Assembly: GCA_965661055.1 (NCBI GenBank)
Contig: CBFICS010000012.1
Location: forward strand, 6,901 to 70,900
Reading direction: 5' to 3'
Length of the DNA: 64,000 nt
Source: CBFHSF01 sp965661055
GTDB lineage: Bacteria; Bacteroidota; Bacteroidia; Flavobacteriales; Schleiferiaceae
Below, piece by piece: positions 34,085 to 43,974 of this stretch. Position 1 is the first letter of the stretch; each line of letters starts with the position of its first letter. The position numbers and the translations under genes were made by a program. The notes beneath the pieces are model-generated. The model was not told where the DNA came from. It did not search any database and was given only the letters and a program-made list of their open reading frames with translations.

Positions 34085-37000
34085 TTGAATTATAAAGTAC
34101 TTTTAACAGGCCTCCTTTTGTGGAGTGCCACATCACTCTTTTCTCAAAATTGGGTTGAGGGTATGCTTGATCCCAATGAGAATTTTTATGAAACTCAAAA
34201 GAATTTTGAGGAGTATTGGAAAGATAAAACCATAGAAAAAGGAAAAGGCTGGAAACAGTTTAAGCGTTGGGAGGCCTTTATGGAACCGCGTGTGGCTCCT
34301 TCAGGCGTGAAACCAAATCCTTCAATGCTTGGAGCTATTGCGTTTTCAAACTCTTTTTCTGCAGCTCCAAATTATGGCGACTTTCAGTTAGAAGGTCCTG
34401 TAAACGGAAATATGTTGGAAGGAATTGGCAGAATCAACTGCGTAACTTTTCACCCACAAAACCCAGATACAATTTATGTAGGTGCCCCATCCGGTGGTTT
34501 TTGGAGATCCTACGATGGAGGAGCCAACTGGGAAACTACCTCAGATGAACTAACAAACCTCGGGGTTTCTGCCATTGCAATAAACCCTAAGAATCCTGAT
34601 ATTATTTATATTGGAACTGGTGATAGAGATGCGGGCGATACCTATACCTATGGGGTTCTAAAATCTACTGATGGAGGAGACACTTGGTCTCCGACAGGTC
34701 TTTCATTGTCAGTTACTACTGCAACCCGCATAGGTGCTTTAGTAGTAAATGAAAACCACCCTGACACCATCGTTGCGGCTACCCGTTTTGGAATTCAGCG
34801 CTCTACTGATGGAGGAGCAACTTGGTCACTCAGACAAGGTGGTGGATTTCACTCAGTAAAAGCAAACCCAAGAAACCCTGAAGTGCTTTATGCTTCAACT
34901 TATACTGGAGTGGCAAAGGTTTATAAATCTACCAATGGTGGAGATACTTGGTTTCAATTAACTTCAGGGTTACCAGGTTCTGGTGTGCGAAGAGCCGAAA
35001 TTGGTATTAGTAAGCATGATACTAGTTACGTATACATTCTATATGGCGCCAATAATAATGGTTTTTATGGGCTCTATAGGTCTATTGATAATGGTCAAAC
35101 ATTTTCATTAAGATCTAGTTCACCAAATCTTTTGGGCTGGGCAGTGTCTGGAAATGACTCAGGTGGACAAGCTTGGTACGATCTTGCTTTAGCCGTAAAT
35201 CCAACAAATAAACACGAACTCTATGTTGGTGGAGTTAATATTTGGAAATCAACTACCGGTGGTACGGGATGGTCAATTGTCGGTCACTGGTACGGAGGTG
35301 GTGGTACTGGGTTTGTTCATGCAGACCAACATTGGTTTGAATTCCAACCAGGTTCAAATAACCTTTGGGTTGGAAATGACGGCGGTATATGGGAAACTAC
35401 TAATAATGGATTGAGCTGGACACCCAAAAACGACGGAATTAATATTACGCAGTATTATAAAATTGGAATCTCTACGGATAACGACTTTAAAATTATTGCA
35501 GGAGCTCAAGACAATGGTACTCACTTAGATAATACAGTGTTCTGGGACAGAGTTCGCGGAGGAGACGGAATGGACTGTGAAATTGATCCGGTAAATAACA
35601 ATATTATGTACTCATCGGTATACTATGGTGACTTTAATAAGAGTACAAATGGAGGGGCTAGCTTTAATGCTAATTTCAACCTTCCGCCTAGCGGTACGGG
35701 TAATTGGGTAACTCCTTTAGTGATTGATCCAAACAACAACTCAACACTTTATGCAGGGTTTTCACGGCTTTGGAAGTCAACGAATCAAGGGGCCTCCTTC
35801 TCAGCCACATCTAGTAACATTACAGGTCAAAACATTGATGTAATTGCTATAGCAAAAGGGAATTCAAACATCATTTATATTGGAATAAATTCAAGCGTCT
35901 ATAAATCAACTAACGGGGGAGCTTCTTGGATAAATGTTACTGGTTCAATATCTAATAATAATGATGTAACAGATATTGCCATTTCACCTACCAATCCAGA
36001 TCATGTGTACATCACAAAATCTGGATATTCATTTGGTGTAAAGGTTTTTGAAACCAATAATGGTGGACTGTCTTGGTCAAATATTTCTAGTAACCTACCA
36101 AATTTACCTGTCAATACTATTGTTTGTCAAGAAGGTACATTTGATGGAGTCTATGTTGGAACAGATATAGGTGTTTACTTTAAAGATGGCAATTCTAACC
36201 AATGGATTAAATACTTTAAAGGTATGCCTAACGTAATTGTTACTGATCTTGAAATAAACTACAATTCTAACAAGATAGTGGCTGGAACCTACGGACGAGG
36301 AGTGTACTCTTCTCCGCTTATTACTGAGTTAGCTGACGTTCCCGTTGCCGATTTCTACGCGACTCCTAACGGTCCATGTAACATTGGTGATACCGTTACT
36401 TTAGTTGATATGTCTCAAAACATACCTTCTTCATGGACTTGGTCAATTTCTCCTTCAACATACACCTATATTAACGGTACGGGTCCAAATGACTTCGCCC
36501 CTCAGGTGGTATTTAATGCAGCAGGAAATTACTCAGTTTCATTAACTGTGGCGAATAACCAAGGATCAGACACTAAAGTTAAAACCAATGCAATCGGTGT
36601 TGGTGGATTTACTCTTCCGTTTATTGAAGATTTTGAAGATTCAACTTCTTTTTTCAGTTGGACGGTCAATAATCCAGACGGAGGAGAAGGTTGGTATTTA
36701 AATTCAAACAATATTTTTAACGGTCCTAATCGCGCAGCGTCGCTTTCGTTTTATAATATTGGGTCAGGTGGATCGGTTGATGAGTTAATCAGTCCTTCTG
36801 TAAATCTATCAAACCATAGTTCACCACAAATGACTTTTGACTTTTCATACAAAGGATCTGGTGGGGCTACAGATTCATTGAAAATCTATATTTCAGATGA
36901 CTGTGGTGTAACTTGGGGCCTTGTAAGCGAAATGGGCGGTTCCGACTTAAGAACGGGTCCTGACCAATCAACGTCATTTGTTCCTGCCTCTAGCACCGAT

Positions 37001-38605
37001 TGGTGTGGTCAGGTAAATTTTGCAAGTTGTGCCAGTATTGATTTGAGCTCATATGCAAACCAGACCATTTTGGTCAAGTTTTCAGGAATTAGAAATTTTG
37101 GTAACAACTTGTTCATTGATAATATTAATATCAGCGGTACTGCAACCGTAAAACCAGTGCCTGATTTTGTGTCAGATACGACTACGTGTTCTGGGGTTCC
37201 TATTCATTTTTATGATGCCTCTTCTATTTCGCCAACCTCATGGCAATGGACGTTTACAGGCGGAACACCTTCAACAAGTACTAATCAGAATCCTGTTGTT
37301 CAATATGCAACCCCTGGAACCTATGCAGTTAAGCTAGTTGTTTCTAATGGCTTTGGATCTGATAGTATTGAAAAGGTGTCTTACATTACAGTTAACCCTG
37401 ATGTTACTCCAACGGTTTCAATTAGTTCTAATCAAGGACTAACCGTTTGTGAAAATTATGGAGTTGATATTGTTTCTACCATAACAAATGAGGGTGCAAG
37501 TCCTCAATATAAGTGGTTAATAAATGGGAATTTAGTTTCTCAGGGTTCAGCTAATCAGACTTTTTATTCGTTGCAGAACGGAGACCAAGTTCAACTGGTG
37601 GTTTACACTTCGGAAGCCTGTGCAACAATAGATTCAGCAATTTCTAACACATTGACCTTTGTGGTTAATCCCCTGCCAACGGTTTCTTTTGGTCAGGTAT
37701 CAGCACTATGTGTTTCAAGTAGTCCTGTTACTTTAAGCCAAGGCTTACCGGTAGGCGGAACTTACTCAGGTCCTGGGGTGGTAGGAAATACTTTTGATCC
37801 ATCATTGGTCGGAAGCGGAAACTATACCATTTGGTATTCGTACACTAACTCCAATGGATGTAAAGATTCAGCATCGGCCTCTGTATTTGTTGATATTCCA
37901 CCAAATGTTTTCTTAACGGGTCCTGGCGTTCTGTGTGACGACCAAGGAACCATTAACGTTGGTGGAGGATTCCCTGGTGGAGGTGATTATTATATTGACG
38001 GATCACTTTCAACAACATTTGATCCTTCAACGCAAGGTGTTGGAAACTATGTTTTAGAATATCACTACAATAACGGAAACTGTGTAGGAATTGCCTATGA
38101 TACCATTTTCGTGACACCTGCAGTTCCACAACCAACGGTTACCGTATCTTGGGGTTCGTTAACTTGTGATCAAGCAGGATATAATTACCAATGGTTAGAT
38201 GGATCAGGTACAGCGATACCTGGTGAGGTTTCACAAGTGTTCTACCCAACAGCACCTGGCACCTACAAGGTTAGAATTAGTAACTCACAAGGTGAGTGTG
38301 ATAAGACGTCAGGTAACTATTCTATTAATAATATTGGAATTAGTGAGTTCGAAAAATCTATTGCCTTTAAACTTTTCCCTAACCCTAATAAAGGTGAATT
38401 TAGAATTCAGCTTATGCAAGAGACTAAGGGCACAGCTTCTTTAGAAATTGTTAATGCCGTAGGTCAATTGCTACACAGCCAAGAAAACGAATTGTCAGGT
38501 GGTCTAAATACCCTTTCAGTTAAGCCGGTATTAACTAGTGGAATTTACTTCTTAACCCTTACCATAGACGGTGAGTCTTTAGTCAGAAAATTCAGGGTTG
38601 AATAA
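34085..38605 (+). CDS. T9SS-secreted Asp-box/PKD protein, type A sorting domain
   Basis: This 1506-residue secreted protein has a signal peptide (MNYKVLLTGLLLWSATSLFS). About ten Asp-box/BNR repeats follow (roughly residues 130-750; STDGGDTW, STNGGASW and similar), of the sortilin/VPS10 propeller type. Then come a PKD-like domain (about 765-850), a MAM/cleaved-adhesin-like jelly roll (about 855-1020), a second PKD (about 1025-1105), Ig-like Cys/Gly-rich modules, and a type A sorting domain (about 1420-1506; AFKLFPNPNKGEF, ending RKFRVE). The start codon is TTG: the nearest in-frame upstream stop is at 34064 and the next ATG falls after the signal peptide. It is an adhesin or glycan-binding surface protein by inference. 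Confidence 0.88.
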   Translation: MNYKVLLTGLLLWSATSLFSQNWVEGMLDPNENFYETQKNFEEYWKDKTIEKGKGWKQFKRWEAFMEPRVAPSGVKPNPSMLGAIAFSNSFSAAPNYGDFQLEGPVNGNMLEGIGRINCVTFHPQNPDTIYVGAPSGGFWRSYDGGANWETTSDELTNLGVSAIAINPKNPDIIYIGTGDRDAGDTYTYGVLKSTDGGDTWSPTGLSLSVTTATRIGALVVNENHPDTIVAATRFGIQRSTDGGATWSLRQGGGFHSVKANPRNPEVLYASTYTGVAKVYKSTNGGDTWFQLTSGLPGSGVRRAEIGISKHDTSYVYILYGANNNGFYGLYRSIDNGQTFSLRSSSPNLLGWAVSGNDSGGQAWYDLALAVNPTNKHELYVGGVNIWKSTTGGTGWSIVGHWYGGGGTGFVHADQHWFEFQPGSNNLWVGNDGGIWETTNNGLSWTPKNDGINITQYYKIGISTDNDFKIIAGAQDNGTHLDNTVFWDRVRGGDGMDCEIDPVNNNIMYSSVYYGDFNKSTNGGASFNANFNLPPSGTGNWVTPLVIDPNNNSTLYAGFSRLWKSTNQGASFSATSSNITGQNIDVIAIAKGNSNIIYIGINSSVYKSTNGGASWINVTGSISNNNDVTDIAISPTNPDHVYITKSGYSFGVKVFETNNGGLSWSNISSNLPNLPVNTIVCQEGTFDGVYVGTDIGVYFKDGNSNQWIKYFKGMPNVIVTDLEINYNSNKIVAGTYGRGVYSSPLITELADVPVADFYATPNGPCNIGDTVTLVDMSQNIPSSWTWSISPSTYTYINGTGPNDFAPQVVFNAAGNYSVSLTVANNQGSDTKVKTNAIGVGGFTLPFIEDFEDSTSFFSWTVNNPDGGEGWYLNSNNIFNGPNRAASLSFYNIGSGGSVDELISPSVNLSNHSSPQMTFDFSYKGSGGATDSLKIYISDDCGVTWGLVSEMGGSDLRTGPDQSTSFVPASSTDWCGQVNFASCASIDLSSYANQTILVKFSGIRNFGNNLFIDNINISGTATVKPVPDFVSDTTTCSGVPIHFYDASSISPTSWQWTFTGGTPSTSTNQNPVVQYATPGTYAVKLVVSNGFGSDSIEKVSYITVNPDVTPTVSISSNQGLTVCENYGVDIVSTITNEGASPQYKWLINGNLVSQGSANQTFYSLQNGDQVQLVVYTSEACATIDSAISNTLTFVVNPLPTVSFGQVSALCVSSSPVTLSQGLPVGGTYSGPGVVGNTFDPSLVGSGNYTIWYSYTNSNGCKDSASASVFVDIPPNVFLTGPGVLCDDQGTINVGGGFPGGGDYYIDGSLSTTFDPSTQGVGNYVLEYHYNNGNCVGIAYDTIFVTPAVPQPTVTVSWGSLTCDQAGYNYQWLDGSGTAIPGEVSQVFYPTAPGTYKVRISNSQGECDKTSGNYSINNIGISEFEKSIAFKLFPNPNKGEFRIQLMQETKGTASLEIVNAVGQLLHSQENELSGGLNTLSVKPVLTSGIYFLTLTIDGESLVRKFRVE

Positions 38606-38622
38606 GATAGATAAGAACAAAC

Positions 38623-38656
38623 AAAAAAGGCGCAACCAACGGTTGCGCCTTTTTTT
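38623..38656. terminator. bidirectional rho-independent terminator
   Basis: AAAAAAGGCGCAACC and GGTTGCGCCTTTTTT form a strong stem with a 3-base loop. It serves the large T9SS gene on the plus strand and purQ on the minus strand. Confidence 0.88.
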
Positions 38657-38677
38657 ATTATTTAAAATAAAAAAGAC

Positions 38678-39370
38678 TTAGGCCTCTTTCATTAAGCTCA
38701 AAATGTTTTTCATCATTTGAAGTCCATCAAGATTGCCAAGATTTTCATCCATTGCTCTTTCTGGGTGTGGCATCATTCCAAATACATTCCCACCTTCATT
38801 ACAGATGCCAGCAATGTTTTGAAGTGAACCATTAGGATTTGATTCTTCGTTAACCTCACCGTTCTCATCACAATACCTAAACATGATAAGATCTTTATCA
38901 TTAAGCATTTTTAGAGTTTCCTCATCAGCATAATAGTTTCCTTCGCCATGTGCTATCGGAATTTTGTATGCTCTGTCTTCTAAGTTGCTAGTCATTACCG
39001 CTTTCTTAGATTCTGGTTTCAAGAAAACGTTTTTACAAATAAATTTGTGAGAATTGTTATGCATTAAAGCTCCTGGAAGTAAATGAGTTTCTGTTAAAAC
39101 TTGAAACCCGTTACAAACTCCAAGCACGTAACCACCATTATTTGCAAACTTAATTACCTCTTCCATAATCGGAGAGAATCTTGCAATTGCACCTGAACGC
39201 AGGTAATCACCATAGCTAAAACCTCCTGGTAAAATTACCATGTCTACCCCTTGAAGGTCACGGTCTTTATGCCAAAGTTCAACAACTTCTTGACCTAGCA
39301 AAGTTTCCCATGCGTAGACCATATCTTGGTCACAATTTGACCCCGGAAAAGTTACAACACCAAATTTCAT
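38678..39370 (-). CDS. purQ: phosphoribosylformylglycinamidine synthase glutaminase
   Basis: This 230-residue class I glutamine amidotransferase hydrolyses glutamine to feed ammonia to PurL at step 4 of purine synthesis. It contains VLGVCNGFQVL with the nucleophilic Cys, and the His/Glu pair MPHPERAM. The N-terminal VVTFPGSNCDQD is typical of PurQ. No purL or purS is next to it. Many Bacteroidota carry the large single-chain PurL, so the companion PurL form here should be checked. Confidence 0.92.
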   Translation of the reverse strand: MKFGVVTFPGSNCDQDMVYAWETLLGQEVVELWHKDRDLQGVDMVILPGGFSYGDYLRSGAIARFSPIMEEVIKFANNGGYVLGVCNGFQVLTETHLLPGALMHNNSHKFICKNVFLKPESKKAVMTSNLEDRAYKIPIAHGEGNYYADEETLKMLNDKDLIMFRYCDENGEVNEESNPNGSLQNIAGICNEGGNVFGMMPHPERAMDENLGNLDGLQMMKNILSLMKEA

Positions 39371-39419
39371 GTAGTCCTATTTTGTGCGGCAAAGGTACAG
39401 AATTCCCTTTGATTAATAA

Positions 39420-40466
39420 TTAGATAAACCCGTTCGATTTTCCGAGGAGGTTACACATTCTAAAAAGTATCCTTGATCCTACGTTAGCATCCCATTCATC
39501 AGCCCCCGGAGAAACCTCGTTTAGGTCCATTCCAATAATTTTTTTACCAGAGGCTACAACTTCTTCAAAAAGGTATAGAACTTCCTCTGATTCAAATCCT
39601 CCGGCTACTGGTGTGCCTGTGTTTGGACATAATTTGGGATCAAGTCCGTCGATATCAAAACTGATGTATACCTTTTCAGGAAGCTCGCTAATGATTTCTT
39701 CTACTTGCTGTGCCCAAGTTTTACCTTTAAAGTTTTGATGCTTTAGGTCTCTATCAAAAAAGGTTTTTACCTTATCACTGTTTTCCTCGATGTAATTTTT
39801 TTCCTCCTCACAATAGTCTCTAATTCCAACTTGAACAAGTTTACTAATTGAGCAATGATTCAAGGCGTTGTACATGATAGAAGCATGAGAAAACTCAAAC
39901 CCTTCATAGGCTTTTCTCAAATCTGCATGGGCGTCAATTTGTAGAATACCGAATTCTCCTTCTCTTTTTGAGAGGGCTTTTAAGTAACCCAAAGGAGTAC
40001 TATGGTCCCCTCCTAATAGAATTACTTTTTGACCTTGGTCTAGGTATTTTGAGGTTTTGTTCTCAACCCAATCTACCATTTCTACACATGCCTTATTAAT
40101 TTTTTCTAAGACCTCAGGGTGAGATTTGTGACTTTCATTGTCGGCTAACTCATCTAGGTATTTTTCTACCTTTTTTCTGTATTTGTCACTTTTGTTCCAA
40201 AGCTTTGAAGAGGTTTCTGGCATGTAAATCCCCATTTTCCATGCATCTTCAATAAGTGGATCGTAAAGATCAACTTGCCATGATGCACGTCTAATTGCCG
40301 TTGGACCACCAGCGGTTCCTGATGAATAACTTACAGTAACTTCCCAGGGCACTGGAAATACGATTACGTTACTTTCTTTTTCATTAAAGGGTAACCCAAA
40401 AATTTCAGAAGAAGTGGCTAACCCATTAGGGTCAAATGATTCTATTTTTTTCTCTTTAGAACTCAT
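39420..40466 (-). CDS. agmatinase/arginase-family ureohydrolase
   Basis: This 348-residue binuclear manganese hydrolase carries the three metal motifs GGDHSTPLG, IDAHADLRKAYEG and FDIDGLDPKLCP. The family hydrolyses guanidino compounds (arginine, agmatine or formimidoylglutamate) and releases urea or formamide. The sequence fits a Bacteroidota agmatinase-like subgroup; the exact substrate is not decided by sequence. It lies 49 bases after purQ in the gene order, with no shared pathway obvious. Confidence 0.85.
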   Translation of the reverse strand: MSSKEKKIESFDPNGLATSSEIFGLPFNEKESNVIVFPVPWEVTVSYSSGTAGGPTAIRRASWQVDLYDPLIEDAWKMGIYMPETSSKLWNKSDKYRKKVEKYLDELADNESHKSHPEVLEKINKACVEMVDWVENKTSKYLDQGQKVILLGGDHSTPLGYLKALSKREGEFGILQIDAHADLRKAYEGFEFSHASIMYNALNHCSISKLVQVGIRDYCEEEKNYIEENSDKVKTFFDRDLKHQNFKGKTWAQQVEEIISELPEKVYISFDIDGLDPKLCPNTGTPVAGGFESEEVLYLFEEVVASGKKIIGMDLNEVSPGADEWDANVGSRILFRMCNLLGKSNGFI

Positions 40467-40498
40467 AGCAACATATTATTTATCAAAGATGTCAAATA

Positions 40499-42901
40499 TT
40501 ATGGTGCTATGGCTATTTTTTTTAGCTCATTTTTAATTTTGCCATCAAGTGTATAAAGGGTGAGTTTCAATAGGTAGGGCCCTGGATTTAATTTTCCACC
40601 TGATGAATTTGTTCCATAAAATGTGATTTCTTCGGTTGATTGCATAAAATGATTTTCGAAAAATGTGTAGTAACATTCCCCCGAAAGGGATATTAAACGC
40701 AATGTAGCCTTACAGCTTTGTGTTGCGTTGATTTTTATTTTCATAGGACTTAAATGAGCTTGAATTACATTTTTATCAGTGGAAATATTATTTTCAACCT
40801 GTGAATCTGTTGATGTAGCGTTTTTCAAGCCTAAAGTGACTTTCTTTTGAGATGTCACTTTTCCACGGTCAGTTTGTTCTCGCCCTAATGAGACATTTTT
40901 TGTGTTTTCTAACCAAGAATAATGCACGTCGTCATTATATTTAAAAGGCCTTGAGGTCTCACTTAAAAACACGCCTATTTCTCCTCCAGAATTGACTAGG
41001 CTCTTCCAGTTTAGAATTTCAATAATAGAGCCAATAGATCCTTTTTGTTTTTTGTAAAATCCTTCACTTTCTACTAAGGCTATTTGTCCGTTAGCAGGTA
41101 TTATCCAGTTTTTCACAAAGGGCTTGTATTCTTGGTAAAACAATTGGTTTTCCCATTTGCCAATCCAAGTCTTCTGTAAGAAAACACTGTGGCTTTCTGG
41201 ATTTGCAATTTCAATAAATTCACCGTCTTCATCACAGTCATACATTATTTCAGAAATTTCAAGGCGTCCATTTTCATGCGGAATTTCAATATACCACTTA
41301 CGTGGGAGGGTGTCATTTGTTTGGCTAACTAGGGGTTGAAGTAAGATTAAGGTGTCTGAAAAGGGAGGCATTTTTATAAAAAACTCTCTTCTGTTTTCTG
41401 GGTTGAATTGAATGGGGAAGGGGGGCGCATGGTTTTTTAAATGTGCTTTTACCCTTCCTGGCTTTAGGTAATGTGAAGTTCTAAAAAACAAGTTTTGACC
41501 TTCTAAGTATTTTAAGGTTTGTCCGTTCGTATTATTGAAGGCTGGGTCAAAAATGTTAATGGATCCTGGTGAACCACCGGAACTGCTGGTGGTTGTGTTT
41601 ATGAGGTACGGCGGACAAATGGGAATTGAAAAATTTGATCTTTCTAAACTAAATCCGCCTTGAAGACCCATATCGTTATGAGAATTCTTATTGTATTCTT
41701 GATAGGCTAATAGCGTCCCACCTTCATCATAAATATTAATTACCGCTTGATCTCTTGGAATCGTAAAATCTTGCAGGTTTATTGAGGTAATTGAATTGAT
41801 TGTCTCACCGGCCTTAGAAGAAAGAATATAGGCCCTACCCGTTTTAAAATGATACCTTGGCAATTCCGTTGTATCTCTGTTAATTACTAAGAAGCCTTTG
41901 TTCCAAAACAGATCTTTAGCACAGTACAATTCAATAAATTCATTTTCTGGCAACCCCCTAGAAGGAGTGGCGTCATGCATAATCTCACTTATGAATAAAT
42001 TGTTGTCTAGAGTTTCGTGATTCTGATAGGTCAAAAGGGAATCAACCTCTTGCGCTGTGCTGTCTTTCCATGAAGCCAAGTCTAAAATGCACAAATTGAT
42101 AGATTTAGGAGTATGGATGTAATGAGTTTTCGAAAATTGATTTTGCACTAATGCAGCCGTTGAAGAGTCTGTCCAATAAACCATTTTATTATTAGCCACG
42201 GGTTTAGAGAATGTAAGCTTAATAAGCTCCTTTTCAACTTGTATGCTTTCCACGTAAGGCTTGCTTAAATCAATAAATGGAGACCCGTGCACTGAAATAT
42301 CGTCAAAGAAAAATTTGTCAGCACGTGTGCTTGTGTATTGACAGGTAATTTCAAAAAAATCACTTTTTATTGCCTTCGGACCTTGGGTTGAGAATAGGTG
42401 AGTTGATCCACCGTTTGATGAACTCCAAAAGGCAGAGTAGTCACCCGTAGAATCTTGAAATAATTGAAAAACCCCTTCTACGTTTGCTGAGTCTAAAAAA
42501 TCTTGAGGGCTTGCCGCCCAAAGAGAATCTTGATTGTTTGCGGTCAAACCGACTTCAATTTGGTCTCTCCCACCTTCTCCAAAGGCTACAAAAAAGTTTT
42601 CATCATCATTTTTAGCAAGAATTATTCTTGCATTGTTTGAGCTAGAAGGATTAAAATCCATGGAAATGAAAAACATCCATGAAGATTTATACCCTATAGA
42701 ACTTTCCCTATATAATCGGCTACTTCCGCTTCCAGTTGCGTTAAGTTGCAGTTTTTGGTCCATGGTAATCACGAAATCAGCAGTGTCGCCTTTCCATACA
42801 CCATTTGTTAAATTATTAACATTTTGAAAAGAATCTGACCAATACAACTGTGCAAAGGCAGATTGACAGAAGAAAATAAATATCCAATAGAGTGGTTTCA
42901 T
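40499..42901 (-). CDS. secreted lamin-tail-domain protein
   Basis: This 800-residue secreted protein has a short signal peptide (MKPLYWIFIFFCQSAFA), a jelly-roll-like N-terminal region (about 20-210) and two lamin-tail domains. They are recognised by LFISEIMHDATPSR...ENEFIELYC (around 300) and RLEISEIMYDCDEDGEFIEI (around 530). The C-terminus (SGGKLNPGPYLLKLTLYTLD) is reminiscent of a sorting domain but is too degenerate to call. Lamin-tail proteins of Bacteroidota are often surface-exposed. The role is unknown. Confidence 0.8.
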   Translation of the reverse strand: MKPLYWIFIFFCQSAFAQLYWSDSFQNVNNLTNGVWKGDTADFVITMDQKLQLNATGSGSSRLYRESSIGYKSSWMFFISMDFNPSSSNNARIILAKNDDENFFVAFGEGGRDQIEVGLTANNQDSLWAASPQDFLDSANVEGVFQLFQDSTGDYSAFWSSSNGGSTHLFSTQGPKAIKSDFFEITCQYTSTRADKFFFDDISVHGSPFIDLSKPYVESIQVEKELIKLTFSKPVANNKMVYWTDSSTAALVQNQFSKTHYIHTPKSINLCILDLASWKDSTAQEVDSLLTYQNHETLDNNLFISEIMHDATPSRGLPENEFIELYCAKDLFWNKGFLVINRDTTELPRYHFKTGRAYILSSKAGETINSITSINLQDFTIPRDQAVINIYDEGGTLLAYQEYNKNSHNDMGLQGGFSLERSNFSIPICPPYLINTTTSSSGGSPGSINIFDPAFNNTNGQTLKYLEGQNLFFRTSHYLKPGRVKAHLKNHAPPFPIQFNPENRREFFIKMPPFSDTLILLQPLVSQTNDTLPRKWYIEIPHENGRLEISEIMYDCDEDGEFIEIANPESHSVFLQKTWIGKWENQLFYQEYKPFVKNWIIPANGQIALVESEGFYKKQKGSIGSIIEILNWKSLVNSGGEIGVFLSETSRPFKYNDDVHYSWLENTKNVSLGREQTDRGKVTSQKKVTLGLKNATSTDSQVENNISTDKNVIQAHLSPMKIKINATQSCKATLRLISLSGECYYTFFENHFMQSTEEITFYGTNSSGGKLNPGPYLLKLTLYTLDGKIKNELKKIAIAP

Positions 42902-42908
42902 ACTTTTG
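42901..42908 (+). promoter_or_regulatory. -7 element of asd
   Basis: TACTTTTG is a perfect TAnnTTTG match, 45 bases before the asd ATG. It sits across the start codon of the divergent lamin-tail gene. A -33 TTG is not evident. Confidence 0.4.
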
Positions 42909-42953
42909 CATCCAATTAAAAGTTAGTACTCTATTTAAGTTAATCATTATCTG

Positions 42954-43943
42954 ATGAAAGTAGCTGTTGTAGGTGCCACCGGAATGGTCGGCAATGTGAT
43001 GTTGAAAGTGTTAGAAGAAAGGAATTTTCCTGTAAGTGAATTGATACCAGTGGCTTCAGAAAGGTCGGTTGGTAAATCTATTTCTTTCAAGGGGAACTCA
43101 TATGAAGTAGTAGGAATGGAAAAAGCCATTTCTATGAAACCTAACGTTGCTATTTTTTCAGCAGGGGGCGAAACTTCAAAGATTTGGGCACCTAAATTTT
43201 CAGAAGCTGGCATTACAGTAATTGACAACAGCTCGGCATGGCGAATGGATGAAACCAAGAAATTGGTGGTTCCCGAAATTAACGGAAATGAACTAACGGC
43301 CACAGATAAGATAATTGCTAATCCTAACTGTTCTACCATTCAATTGGTCATGGTTTTAAAACCGCTTCACGAAAAGTATTCTATTAAAAGAGTTATTGTA
43401 AGTACTTATCAAAGTATTACGGGTACGGGCGTAAAGGCGGTACAGCAATTGAATAACGAAAGAGCAGGTATTGAAGGTGAGATGGCATACCCTTACCCGA
43501 TTGATAAAAACTGTTTACCGCACTGTGATGTGTTTGAAGAAAACGGTTACACCAAAGAGGAGATGAAATTGACTCGAGAAACGGTAAAGATATTAGGAGA
43601 CTCTAATGTTTTAGTTTCTGCCACAGCAGTACGAGTTCCTGTTCAAGGAGGGCACTCAGAAAGTGTAAATATTGAGTTTGAAAGAAAACCACACCTTTCG
43701 GTTATTAGGTCTATTTTAAATAATTGCGAAGGTATTGTGGTAAAGGATAACGTAGACGTTAATGTATACCCAATGCCACTTTTTGCAGAAGGAAAAGATG
43801 ATGTTTTTGTGGGAAGAATTAGAGAAGATCATTCACTTCCAAACGCAGTTAACATGTGGATAGTGGCCGATAACTTGAGAAAAGGGGCTGCTACCAATGC
43901 TGTTCAAATTGCAGAGCTCTTAAATAAAAAAGGTTGGCTGTAA
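42954..43943 (+). CDS. asd: aspartate-semialdehyde dehydrogenase
   Basis: This 329-residue NADPH-dependent enzyme reduces aspartyl phosphate to aspartate semialdehyde for lysine/diaminopimelate, methionine and threonine synthesis. It has the Rossmann start MKVAVVGATGMVGNVMLKVL, the catalytic Cys in NPNCSTIQLV (about residue 124), and the active-site segment VPVQGGHSESVNIEF. It is followed 31 bases later by msrA on the same strand. Confidence 0.95.
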   Translation: MKVAVVGATGMVGNVMLKVLEERNFPVSELIPVASERSVGKSISFKGNSYEVVGMEKAISMKPNVAIFSAGGETSKIWAPKFSEAGITVIDNSSAWRMDETKKLVVPEINGNELTATDKIIANPNCSTIQLVMVLKPLHEKYSIKRVIVSTYQSITGTGVKAVQQLNNERAGIEGEMAYPYPIDKNCLPHCDVFEENGYTKEEMKLTRETVKILGDSNVLVSATAVRVPVQGGHSESVNIEFERKPHLSVIRSILNNCEGIVVKDNVDVNVYPMPLFAEGKDDVFVGRIREDHSLPNAVNMWIVADNLRKGAATNAVQIAELLNKKGWL

Positions 43944-43974
43944 ACGATTTGTGTATTTTAGTTGTTGTTTAATT

